Part shown: piece after piece, positions 49,615 through 57,221 of the stretch
Numbering within the stretch: position 1 is the stretch's first letter
Layout: every line of letters starts with the position of its first letter
Translations under genes and position numbers: made by a program
Notes under the pieces: model-generated
Databases searched by the model: none
The model's input: the letters and a program-made list of their open reading frames with translations, nothing else
What the model was told of the DNA's origin: nothing
From: Cyanobacterium sp. uoEpiScrs1
GTDB taxonomy: Bacteria; Cyanobacteriota; Cyanobacteriia; Cyanobacteriales; Microcystaceae
Assembly (NCBI RefSeq): GCF_947331815.1
Contig: NZ_OX373462.1
Location: 248,001-312,000 of the forward strand
Length of the DNA: 64,000 nt
Direction of reading: 5' to 3'

Positions 49615-51027
49615 ATGAAACTCACGAAAGGCAAAATCTCGGAACTACTCACCCAACCTGGTTGTGAACATAACCATAAGAAAGAAGGACAAGGAAAAAA
49701 TAAAGCCTGTAAACAACAAGCTCAACCTGGGGCGGCTCAGGGAGGTTGTGCCTTCGATGGAGCGTCTATAGCTTTAGTTCCTATCACAGATGCAGCTCAT
49801 TTGGTTCACGGTTCTATCGCTTGTTCCGGTAACAGCTGGAATAGTCGTGGTAGTCTTAGCAGTGGTCCCATGACTTATAAAATGGGGTTTACCACGGATA
49901 TATCGGAAAATGATGTTATTTTTGGTGGAGAAAAAAAACTTTATAAGGCGATCGCCCGATTAATAAAACGTTATAATCCAGCAGCAGTTTTTGTTTATTC
50001 TACCTGTGTTACCGCTCTGATTGGGGATGATTTGGATGCAGTTTGTAAAGCTGCTACTACTAAGTATAAGACCCCCATTATTCCTGTTCATTCTCCTGGC
50101 TTTGTAGGTAGTAAAAACTTAGGTAATCGCCTCGGCGGGGACGCGTTATTGCAATACGTTGTAGGAACCCGTGAGCCAGAATATACTACCGATTATGATA
50201 TTAATTTAATTGGGGAATATAATGTCGCCGGAGAGATGTGGGGTGTTTTGCCTCTGTTCGAGAAAGTTGGTATTCGAGTAATGGCAAAGATCACAGGGGA
50301 TGCGCGTTATGAGGAAGTATGCTATTCTCATCGCGCAAAACTCAATGTGATAATTTGCTCCAAAGCTTTAATTAACATGGCTACAACAATGGAGGAACGT
50401 TACGGCATTCCTTACATCGAGGAGTCATTCTATGGCATTGCAGACATGAATCGTTGTTTGCGCAATATTGCTGCTAAGCTTGGCGACCTTGTCTTGCAAC
50501 AACGGGTTGAAGAATTGATTAAAACTGAAACTGAGCAATTAAATAAAGCATTAGCTTCTTACCGTAAACGCCTTAAGGGCAAACGGATGGTTCTCTACAC
50601 TGGAGGGGTCAAAAGTTGGTCTATTGTCTCGGCAGCACAGGATTTAGGGATGGAAGTAGTAGCAACCAGCACAAAGAAGAGTACAGAAGAAGATAAAGCA
50701 AAAATCAAGAATCTTTTAGGCGAAGACGGTATTATGCTCGAAAAGGGTAATGCAACTGAACTCTTACAGGTTATAGAACAAACGAAAGCAGACTTGTTGG
50801 TAGCAGGGGGTCGCAATCAATATACTGCCCTCAAAGCGAGAATTCCTTTTTTAGATATTAACCAAGAACGTCATCATTCCTATGCAGGCTACGTAGGAAT
50901 GATTGAAATGGCTAGGGAATTAGATGAAGCAGTACATAGTCCTATTTGGCAACAGGTTCGTCAACCAGCTCCCTGGGAAATTTGGCAGCAGGAACATGAA
51001 GATCTACTAAATCTCGAAGCAGAATAG
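49615..51027 (+). CDS. nifE: FeMo-cofactor scaffold protein NifE
   Basis: 470 residues from the ATG at 49615 (MKLTKGKISELLTQPGCEHN); the frame continues upstream to 49489 without family likeness. NifE with NifN accepts NifB-co and matures it to FeMo-co. Seen: GGCAFDGASIALVPITDAAH, HGSIACSGNSW and STCVTALIGDDLDAV, the Fe-S ligands, and a NifD-like VIICSKALINM Cys that holds the precursor. A cysteine-rich N-terminal region (CEHNHKK, KACKQQ) is normal. A HIP1 octamer lies at 49948-49955. Confidence 0.96.
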   Translation: MKLTKGKISELLTQPGCEHNHKKEGQGKNKACKQQAQPGAAQGGCAFDGASIALVPITDAAHLVHGSIACSGNSWNSRGSLSSGPMTYKMGFTTDISENDVIFGGEKKLYKAIARLIKRYNPAAVFVYSTCVTALIGDDLDAVCKAATTKYKTPIIPVHSPGFVGSKNLGNRLGGDALLQYVVGTREPEYTTDYDINLIGEYNVAGEMWGVLPLFEKVGIRVMAKITGDARYEEVCYSHRAKLNVIICSKALINMATTMEERYGIPYIEESFYGIADMNRCLRNIAAKLGDLVLQQRVEELIKTETEQLNKALASYRKRLKGKRMVLYTGGVKSWSIVSAAQDLGMEVVATSTKKSTEEDKAKIKNLLGEDGIMLEKGNATELLQVIEQTKADLLVAGGRNQYTALKARIPFLDINQERHHSYAGYVGMIEMARELDEAVHSPIWQQVRQPAPWEIWQQEHEDLLNLEAE

Positions 51028-51120
51028 ATGGTGAAGATTATGAGATTTTTCTAGAACTATTGATTTAATGATTATGAACTGTCGAGTCCCAAGGCTAAAC
51101 TATTTTAACTTTTAACCAAA

Positions 51121-52500
51121 ATGACCACCGTTGTTAATATAAACAAGTCCCTGTCTGTCAACCCCCTTAAAATGAGTCAACCATTAGGCGCGTCCTTGGC
51201 GTTTTTAGGATTAAAGGGGATGATGCCTTTATTCCACGGGGCGCAGGGATGTACTGCTTTTGCCAAAGTTGTCCTGGTGCGCCATTTTCGTGAAGCTATT
51301 CCTCTGTCAACGACCGCTATGACGGAGGTAACGACTATCTTAGGGGGCGAAGAAAATATTGAACAGGCGATTTTGACTATTGTTGAGAAAAACAATCCTG
51401 ATATTATTGGTTTACTTACTACAGGATTAACGGAGACACGAGGGGATGATATGAAGCGCATCCTCAAAACTATTCGAGAACGTCATCCTGAACTGGACAG
51501 TTTACCTATTGTCTATGTTTCTACTCCGGATTATAGTGGCTCTCTGCAAGATGGTTTCGCCTCTGCGGTGGAACAAATTGTCACTTTAGACTACAATGCC
51601 TACCCTGGGGAAGCGTCTCTCAGTTCGGTAGTCTATCCCCAACCTCAGGTCAATATTTTGCCTGCTTCCTTTATATCTCCGGGAGATATGGAAGAAATCA
51701 AGGCAATGGTTGAAGCATTTGGACTGACTCCTTTAGCTATCCCTGATTTATCGAGATCTCTCGATGGGCATCTTGAAGATGGGTATCAAACTATCACAGG
51801 AGGGGGAACAACAGTTTCCCAATTACGATCCTTGCCTCGTTCCAGTTTTACCCTAGCAGTCGGGGAAAGCATGCGTGGAGCAGCTCGAATCTTAGAGAAA
51901 CGTTTCGGTACAAAGTATGAGGTGTTCCCCCGTTTAGCTGGACTAGAAGCAGTTGATAGTTTTTTGTGGCGTTTGTCCCAAATTGTTACTTCCCGCTGCG
52001 ATCACCATTTTCCTATCATTCCTAATATCCCTGCTTTATTCCAACGCCAACGTCGTCAACTTCAAGATACTATCCTTGATACCCATTTCTATTTTGGAGG
52101 TAAAAAGATAGCTTTAGCGCTTGAACCAGACTTACTCTATCAAACCGCTTGGTTACTCAATGATATGGGAGCTAAGGTTTCCGCAGCCGTTACTACCACT
52201 AGGTCCCCAATTTTGGAAGATTTGCCCATCGATACTGTTACTATTGGTGACTTGGAAGACTTAGAGGATTTAGCGGTTGGGTCAGATTTAATCATTACTA
52301 ACTCCCACGGAACTGCTTTAGCGGAACGATTAAAAATCCCCCTATATCGTATGGGATACCCAGTTTTTGATAAATTGGGTAATGGTCAACGGTGTTTAGT
52401 TGGATATCGTGGAACAATGCGATTTCTATTTGATGTTGGCAATATTTTGTTAAACGAAGAAACTAACATACCTCATCCATCAATATTAAGTAGTCATTAA
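51121..52500 (+). CDS. nifN: FeMo-cofactor scaffold protein NifN
   Basis: 459 residues, homologous to NifK and partner of NifE. Seen: VNPLKMSQPLGASLAFLGLK, HGAQGCTAFAKVVLVRHF with a cluster Cys, and TTAMTEVTTILGG, the standard NifN signature. The start ATG at 51121 has no strong ribosome site, and 93 bases separate it from nifE. Length normal, with no missing region. Confidence 0.96.
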   Translation: MTTVVNINKSLSVNPLKMSQPLGASLAFLGLKGMMPLFHGAQGCTAFAKVVLVRHFREAIPLSTTAMTEVTTILGGEENIEQAILTIVEKNNPDIIGLLTTGLTETRGDDMKRILKTIRERHPELDSLPIVYVSTPDYSGSLQDGFASAVEQIVTLDYNAYPGEASLSSVVYPQPQVNILPASFISPGDMEEIKAMVEAFGLTPLAIPDLSRSLDGHLEDGYQTITGGGTTVSQLRSLPRSSFTLAVGESMRGAARILEKRFGTKYEVFPRLAGLEAVDSFLWRLSQIVTSRCDHHFPIIPNIPALFQRQRRQLQDTILDTHFYFGGKKIALALEPDLLYQTAWLLNDMGAKVSAAVTTTRSPILEDLPIDTVTIGDLEDLEDLAVGSDLIITNSHGTALAERLKIPLYRMGYPVFDKLGNGQRCLVGYRGTMRFLFDVGNILLNEETNIPHPSILSSH

Positions 52501-52553
52501 TCTCTTTGCTTGATGACTTTTCAAAAGTTTCCAGTAATTTTTTTTAGTTCTAA

Positions 52554-52560
52554 AAGGAGG
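52554..52560 (+). promoter_or_regulatory. strong ribosome site that fixes the nifX GTG start
   Basis: AAGGAGG lies six bases before the GTG at 52567. It supports starting NifX at VKVAFTTSNR rather than at the upstream ATG of the same frame at 52510. Confidence 0.8.
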
Positions 52561-52566
52561 ACCACC

Positions 52567-52989
52567 GTGAAAGTTGCATTTACCACTAGTAATAGGATTC
52601 ATATTAATGCCCATTTTGGCTGGGCGAAGGAGATTGATATTTATGATGTTACAACTGAAGGATTTAGTTTTGATAAAACTTTACAATTTTCAGGAGACTT
52701 AAAAGAAGATGGAAATGAAGACAAAATAAACCCTAAACTTGAAGCGCTCAAAGGATGTACAATTATTTATGTTGCTGCTATTGGTGGTAGTGCAGCGGCT
52801 CGATTAATTCGTAGCAATGTTACCCCAGTTAAAGCTAGGAGCGAATCAGAAACTATTGAGGAATTACTGACAGAATTGGTAAAAACTTTAAAGGGAAATC
52901 CTCCCCCCTGGTTACGTAAAGTTCTTAAACAAGAGTCTGAACCTTTGGACTTTGAAGATGAGGATGAAGAGGAAATTTCAGCTATATAG
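52567..52989 (+). CDS. nifX: NifX, FeMo-cofactor carrier
   Basis: 140 residues from a GTG at 52567 with a perfect AAGGAGG site; this start gives the family opening KVAFTTSNRIHINAHFGWAK. NifX binds NifB-co and its derivatives and passes them to NifEN. The His-Phe-Gly loop INAHFGWAKEIDIYD is the cofactor-binding part, and the ending is acidic (EDEDEEE). The C-terminal domain of NifB is homologous. Confidence 0.93.
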   Translation: MKVAFTTSNRIHINAHFGWAKEIDIYDVTTEGFSFDKTLQFSGDLKEDGNEDKINPKLEALKGCTIIYVAAIGGSAAARLIRSNVTPVKARSESETIEELLTELVKTLKGNPPPWLRKVLKQESEPLDFEDEDEEEISAI

Positions 52990-53079
52990 TTAATACTATT
53001 TTGATAGTATATGGTGGATAATCTAGAGTTCATTATTGGCTATCAATTTTCAGTCGTTAATTAACATCAGGGAGCTGCT

Positions 53080-53553
53080 ATGATGACCGCAACTAATTCA
53101 GAACAGTCGACACTTTCGGTTTCGGATAGTCCCTTCTTACAAGAATTAGTTAGACAAATTCGTGCCTATGATCACTATGGGGTTTATAAAAGTTGGACTG
53201 ATGAATTAGTCCTTGGACCCTATGTAATTAATAAAAAACAGAAACGAGAAATTTCTCTAGAGGGAGATATTGATCCAGCCACTAAATTGAGAATTCTTTG
53301 TTTTTATCGTGCTATTGCTAGTTTGATTGAAAAGGAAACGTCCCAGTTGTGTCAGGTGATAGTCGACCTGAATCATGAGGGATTTGGTTGGGCCTTAGTC
53401 TGGAGTGGTCGCTTAATGACGGTTTGTCGGACGTTGAGAGATGCTCATCGTTTTGGGTTTAACTCTTTGGAGAAATTAGCAGATCAAGGAGAAAAAATCA
53501 CTCAATCCGGCATCGAAATTGTACAACATTTTCCTGAAGTAGCTAGGTTTTAA
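53080..53553 (+). CDS. DUF269 NifX-associated nitrogen fixation protein
   Basis: 157 residues, ATG with GGGAG in front. Family DUF269 is found only beside nif genes. Signature features are SPFLQELVRQIRAYDHYGVY, SWTDELVLGPYVI, and a C-terminal helix ending HFPEVARF. Role unproven; it probably assists cofactor or cluster handling. It follows nifX by 90 bases and precedes the DUF683 gene, the usual order. Confidence 0.92.
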   Translation: MMTATNSEQSTLSVSDSPFLQELVRQIRAYDHYGVYKSWTDELVLGPYVINKKQKREISLEGDIDPATKLRILCFYRAIASLIEKETSQLCQVIVDLNHEGFGWALVWSGRLMTVCRTLRDAHRFGFNSLEKLADQGEKITQSGIEIVQHFPEVARF

Positions 53554-53670
53554 CGATCAAAAGCTGTCAAGATTTGTTCTATTAAACCAAGAGTTTTTAA
53601 CTATTATTGAACAATCTTTACGTAATTATTGTTCATCGCTAACGGTTTGTTAAAGAATAGTTGAGTAAAA

Positions 53671-53901
53671 ATGGGAGAAGCAAAAACTGCTAAACCAGCA
53701 CCAGAAGCTATAGAAGCTCTCAAAAAATCCATTAAACGACTCAATTCCAAAGCGGGTCAGCAAAAAATGGATTTACACGATCTAGCAGAAGGTTTACCAA
53801 CAAGTTACGAAACCTTGCTAGAAATGGCTCAGAAAACTTACGATATTTATCTTGAACTGGATAAACTCAAAAAACAATTGAAAACCTGGGAGGAACTTTA
53901 A
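53671..53901 (+). CDS. DUF683 / CCE_0567-type helical protein
   Basis: 76 residues, almost all helical. Matches the CCE_0567 family of Cyanothece 51142, whose structure is a helical metalloprotein. It shows IEALKKSIKRLNSKAGQQKM and a second helix MAQKTYDIYLELDKLKKQ, two heptad-patterned helices. Possibly metal-binding and related to iron or cofactor handling. Its stop is one base before the nifW start, indicating coupling. Confidence 0.88.
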   Translation: MGEAKTAKPAPEAIEALKKSIKRLNSKAGQQKMDLHDLAEGLPTSYETLLEMAQKTYDIYLELDKLKKQLKTWEEL

Positions 53902-53902
53902 A

Positions 53903-54232
53903 ATGGCTGGTACGGAAAAAACCTATGAACAGTTTGCTAAATTAACTAACGCAGAAGACTTTTTAGAGTTTTTTGAAATCCAATATGATCCCAGTTTTGT
54001 TAATGTTAATAGGCTTCATATTTTAAAACAGTTTTCTATTCTTATTGCTGCCGTTGATAAGGCATTTCCTGATATCAACGAATCAGAAAAGTTAGCTAAA
54101 TATGGTGAAGCTTTTCAGGAAGCTTATGAATTATTCAAAACTTCTAGCCCTCTGGAAACTAAGCTATTTAAAGTTTTCAAGGACGCCCCTAAAAACATAG
54201 TCTTACTCGACGATTTAGCTATTGAGAATTAG
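53903..54232 (+). CDS. nifW: nitrogenase protective/stabilising protein NifW
   Basis: 109 residues. NifW binds the MoFe protein and helps its stability or protection from oxygen. Visible: LTNAEDFLEFFEIQYDPSFV at the start, then LHILKQFSILIAAVD and a conserved SPLETKLFKVF ending. Size is normal. Starts one base after the DUF683 stop; hesA follows after 8 bases. Confidence 0.9.
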   Translation: MAGTEKTYEQFAKLTNAEDFLEFFEIQYDPSFVNVNRLHILKQFSILIAAVDKAFPDINESEKLAKYGEAFQEAYELFKTSSPLETKLFKVFKDAPKNIVLLDDLAIEN

Positions 54233-54240
54233 GAAACATC

Positions 54241-54984
54241 ATGGAACTGACCCCCGTCGAATTAGAACGCTACTCTCGCCAAATGCAATTAGATGGCTTT
54301 GGTGAAAAGGGACAAAAAAAACTAAAAGCCACGACTGCTATTGTCACAGGAGTTGGGGGATTGGGTGGAACTGTTGCTCTTTACTTAGCTGTAGCGGGAA
54401 TAGGCAAGTTAGTTCTAGTTCGAGGGGGCAATCTTCGTCGAGATGACCTAAATCGTCAGATTTTGATGACTGATAATTGGGTAGGAAAGCCTAGAGTTTT
54501 TAAAGCTAGGGAAACTCTTTCAGAAATCAATCCTGATGTAGAAATTGAAGCTATACCTGAATTTGTGACCCCGGAAAATATCCATGATCTGATACAACAA
54601 GCCGACATTGCTCTCGACTGTGCATTTGACTTCAACGAGCGTGAGGCCCTGAATGCCGCCTGTGTGCGACAAAAGATCCCGATGGTAGAAGCGGCTATGA
54701 GTGAGATGGAAGCCTATCTAACTACGATTGTACCCGGCGAGACTCCTTGTCTATCATGTATTTTTCCTGAAAAACCAATCTGGGACCGTTGGGGATTCGG
54801 AGTTTTAGGGGCTGTTTCGGGGACCCTAGCATGTTTAGCCGCTCTAGAAGCTGTGAAATTGATTACGGGATTAGGACAGCCATTGACAGGACAATTATTA
54901 ACCATGAATTTAGCGAGTGCAACCTTTGCAAAACGTCGTCCCTATCATGATCCTAACTGCCCAGTCTGCGGTAATTTTATCTAA
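54241..54984 (+). CDS. hesA: HesA, ThiF/MoeB-like E1 adenylating enzyme
   Basis: 247 residues. Seen: the Rossmann loop TGVGGLGGTVALYLAVAGIG, catalytic RDDLNRQIL, and two zinc pairs, CLSC near residue 180 and CPVCGNFI at the end. HesA resembles MoeB/ThiF enzymes that activate sulfur-carrier proteins; in cyanobacteria it lies in nif clusters, with proposed roles in Mo-cofactor or FeMo-cofactor sulfur and metal supply. Substrate carrier protein is unknown. Tightly linked to nifW. Confidence 0.9.
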   Translation: MELTPVELERYSRQMQLDGFGEKGQKKLKATTAIVTGVGGLGGTVALYLAVAGIGKLVLVRGGNLRRDDLNRQILMTDNWVGKPRVFKARETLSEINPDVEIEAIPEFVTPENIHDLIQQADIALDCAFDFNEREALNAACVRQKIPMVEAAMSEMEAYLTTIVPGETPCLSCIFPEKPIWDRWGFGVLGAVSGTLACLAALEAVKLITGLGQPLTGQLLTMNLASATFAKRRPYHDPNCPVCGNFI

Positions 54985-55084
54985 AGAATTTAGCTGAGAC
55001 AATCCCCTAAAACATACTGACAGTGCTCACCTGAACAGCTTTGCAAGCAATCGGCAATTATCAACTGAAACATGGAGATGAATT

Positions 55085-55444
55085 ATGACAGTTAGTTTAA
55101 CTGAAAAAGCAGCTTTTAGACTTCGTACTTTCTTAGAAGAAAAAGGTTCTAAAGTAACAGGAGTTCGTGTTGGAATTGAAGATGGTGGCTGTAGCGGTTA
55201 TAAATATACCCTCAATTTAATCAAACAGCCAGATGATCAAGACATGTTCTTTGAACAAGGAGATGTTCCCATTTATGTTAATTCCCAGAGTTTACCTCTT
55301 CTTAAGGGGGTAGTAATCGATTTTGTAGACAGTTTAACCCAAAGCGGGTTTATCTTTACCAATCCTAATGCTAGTGATACCTGTGGGTGTGGAAAGTCTT
55401 TCTCATCAGGAGATTGCGGTAGTAAAGCCACCCCCTGTAGCTAA
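55085..55444 (+). CDS. hesB: HesB, IscA-like iron-sulfur carrier
   Basis: 119 residues of the A-type carrier family. Three Cys are present in the expected positions: DGGCSGYKYTL and the C-terminal SDTCGCGKSF. These hold iron or clusters for delivery to targets. The nif-associated cyanobacterial form has a slightly longer C-terminus ending CGSKATPCS, as here. Ribosome site GGAGATG precedes the ATG. Confidence 0.93.
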   Translation: MTVSLTEKAAFRLRTFLEEKGSKVTGVRVGIEDGGCSGYKYTLNLIKQPDDQDMFFEQGDVPIYVNSQSLPLLKGVVIDFVDSLTQSGFIFTNPNASDTCGCGKSFSSGDCGSKATPCS

Positions 55445-55486
55445 TTCAAGTTTCCAATTACTGTTCTTAAATGGAGGAGAACACAC

Positions 55487-55825
55487 ATGACTACTACTTA
55501 CAAAGTTCGTCTCATGAAAGTTGCCAAAAGAAAAAATAAAGAGACGGGTAAGAAAGAAGAAATTGCAGAAATGGACGTAACTTTAGAAGTCCCAGAGGAT
55601 CAGTATCTTCTGGACTTTGCTGAAGAAAATGACATTGACCTACCTTCTTCTTGCCGTTCGGGAGGTTGTTCCAGCTGTGTTGGTAGAATTGTAGAAGGAG
55701 AAATTGACCAAGAAGATCAAAGCTTTTTGGATGATGAGCAAATTGAAAATGGATGGGCACTTCTTTGTGTATCTTATCCTCGCTCTGATTGTACGATTAA
55801 GACTCATCAGGAACCTTACTTATAA
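55487..55825 (+). CDS. fdxH: heterocyst-type [2Fe-2S] ferredoxin FdxH
   Basis: 112 residues. Plant-type ferredoxin with ligands in [13 protein letters not shown] and a last Cys in [10 protein letters not shown]. It is a main electron donor to nitrogenase in cyanobacteria. An insertion ([16 protein letters not shown]) near the start makes it longer than photosynthetic ferredoxins, as known for nif-type FdxH. The final codons are part of a perfect 25-bp tandem duplication whose second copy supplies the TAA stop. Confidence 0.93.
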   Translation: MTTTYKVRLMKVAKRKNKETGKKEEIAEMDVTLEVPEDQYLLDFAEENDIDLPSSCRSGGCSSCVGRIVEGEIDQEDQSFLDDEQIENGWALLCVSYPRSDCTIKTHQEPYL

Positions 55826-55847
55826 GACTCATCAGGAACCTTACTTA
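55798..55847 (+). repeat. 25-bp tandem duplication over the fdxH stop
   Basis: Bases 55798-55822 are repeated exactly at 55823-55847 (unit starts TAAGACTCATCAGGAACC). The first copy encodes the last residues of FdxH; the TAA opening the second copy ends the protein. Confidence 0.95.
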
Positions 55848-56000
55848 GCGTAAATCATTATCTTTTCCAGTTTTATCCTCATCATCTGCTGTTAAAGTCG
55901 TAGTTTATTCCTAAAATCTGCGACTTTTTCTCCCTTCTATACTTTTTTAGGAGTTATATATTGTGGACATTATGCACGGTATTTTTGTTGAGGTGTGGCT

Positions 56001-56378
56001 ATGCTCAAATGGAAAACATTTGTCTTCAAAACAACATTTTGGATGATGGGAGAGATTTTACTCAATTTGTTGGGACTAGATAATGTAGCTGACTATAGCG
56101 AGTTTATTTTTGGACAAGAATTGGAATTATCTCGCAAAAACCACAAAACTGTTAAATTGTCTTGCCTCAAACCTAAGTTCTGTCCGAAAATCAGTGATAA
56201 TTGTCCTATTAATGAGGTGGCCTTTCAGTTTTCTGAGTATCCCCTCAAGGATTGTATAAGTCATAAAAGTGTGTTTTTTAACAAATGCACCAAAATCAGA
56301 AACCATTGCATTAAAGCTTCTCTATTTTCTGATCTATCTCATAGTTTAAAGTGGAGGGATTGTAGCAGTGATTCGTGA
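56001..56378 (+). CDS. hypothetical protein, Cys-rich C-terminus, in nif cluster
   Basis: 125 residues from the ATG at 56001, seven bases after a GAGG site (a GTG at 55995 is also possible). The N-terminal half has an amphipathic or membrane-seeking stretch, TFVFKTTFWMMGEILLNLLG, then DNVADYSEFIF; I recall similar small proteins in other unicellular nif clusters. The C-terminal half carries seven Cys (SCLKPKFC, DNC, KDC, NKC, NHC, RDC), suggesting metal binding. Function unknown. It overlaps the next gene by 11 bases, so both are translated together. Confidence 0.6.
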   Translation: MLKWKTFVFKTTFWMMGEILLNLLGLDNVADYSEFIFGQELELSRKNHKTVKLSCLKPKFCPKISDNCPINEVAFQFSEYPLKDCISHKSVFFNKCTKIRNHCIKASLFSDLSHSLKWRDCSSDS

Positions 56379-56721
56379 TAAACTCCTCGAGGAATATGTT
56401 TGTCTTGTTAATAAGTATTATCCCCATATTTCATACTTATTGAGTAGTTGTTATCTAACCGTTGTTGATAGTTGGGCGGAAAGACAAGATAAATTTTATC
56501 ATTATCTGGCAATTTATTATTCCGCAAGAACAGGAAAGAATATTCTTTTATATCAAAAGGAATTAAAAGAACTTGCTGAGAATTTGGGATTAATTGAAGT
56601 TGTTTGTCTAAATGCAACAAGAATTGTGAAAGATCCTTTGTCTAATCTTAAAAAAAAGAACCCCAGACTCTGGTTAGAGTTGTATTGGATTGCCACTAAT
56701 ATTGAACCTCACATAGACTAA
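56368..56721 (+). CDS. conserved hypothetical protein in nif cluster
   Basis: 117 residues from a GTG at 56368, overlapping the end of the gene before. Probably helical and soluble; recognisable features are YYPHISYLLSSCYLTVVDSW and a C-terminal LKKKNPRLWLELYWIATNIE. Two Cys early and one later. No motif identifies it. It is between the Cys-rich protein and a small membrane protein and before the feo genes, so a role in iron or redox supply is conceivable, as inference only. Confidence 0.55.
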   Translation: MIRDKLLEEYVCLVNKYYPHISYLLSSCYLTVVDSWAERQDKFYHYLAIYYSARTGKNILLYQKELKELAENLGLIEVVCLNATRIVKDPLSNLKKKNPRLWLELYWIATNIEPHID

Positions 56722-56759
56722 ATTAAACTGTTTTAATGGCATTGAGGTGAATTAAAATT

Positions 56760-56972
56760 ATGATTGCTGTTTACTGTTTATTGTTAATTGTCGGGATCAC
56801 TGCTAGTTGGATCAGATTAAAAGGTCGAGACGAGATTCATAAACTAGCAGCGATTATGGCGGGAAGTTTGGCTATATTTTTGTTGTTTATGATGACTTCA
56901 GCTGTTCTTAAATTAATACTAAGTATTTGGATTATCTGGTTTTTTAAACCTGGTCAAATTGTAGAAGAATAA
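56760..56972 (+). CDS. small two-helix membrane protein in nif cluster
   Basis: 70 residues; helices at about residues 2-18 and 31-62 (the second long enough for a hairpin): MIAVYCLLLIVGITASWIRL and LAAIMAGSLAIFLLFMMTS. A GAGG ribosome site lies about nine bases upstream of the ATG. It is the last gene before an intrinsic terminator at 57045, so it closes this part of the nif operon. No family recognised. Confidence 0.6.
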   Translation: MIAVYCLLLIVGITASWIRLKGRDEIHKLAAIMAGSLAIFLLFMMTSAVLKLILSIWIIWFFKPGQIVEE

Positions 56973-57044
56973 TTTTAATTATATATTAAAAAAGTCGTTA
57001 AAAAGTATATTAATGAATCTGACCAATGTGACGACACTATGATG

Positions 57045-57063
57045 TAAGTGGGTGATGCCCACT
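57045..57063 (+). terminator. intrinsic terminator after the small membrane protein
   Basis: AAGTGGG (57045-57051), loop TGATG, CCCACTT (57057-57063), then TTTCTTT. It ends the nifB-to-small-membrane-protein run and separates it from feoB, which begins 158 bases later. Confidence 0.8.
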
Positions 57064-57221
57064 TTTTCTTTGCTTATCATATTTATTATCTCAATATTTA
57101 TAATAATAGATTGTATTTTACTGTATTTCTTTTTAAAAAGATTGGTATTGTGTATCTCAATTGACTGTTTATAAAACACAAATTAACTATTCTGGATATA
57201 GGCTTAAGTTAGATAAAAAAT

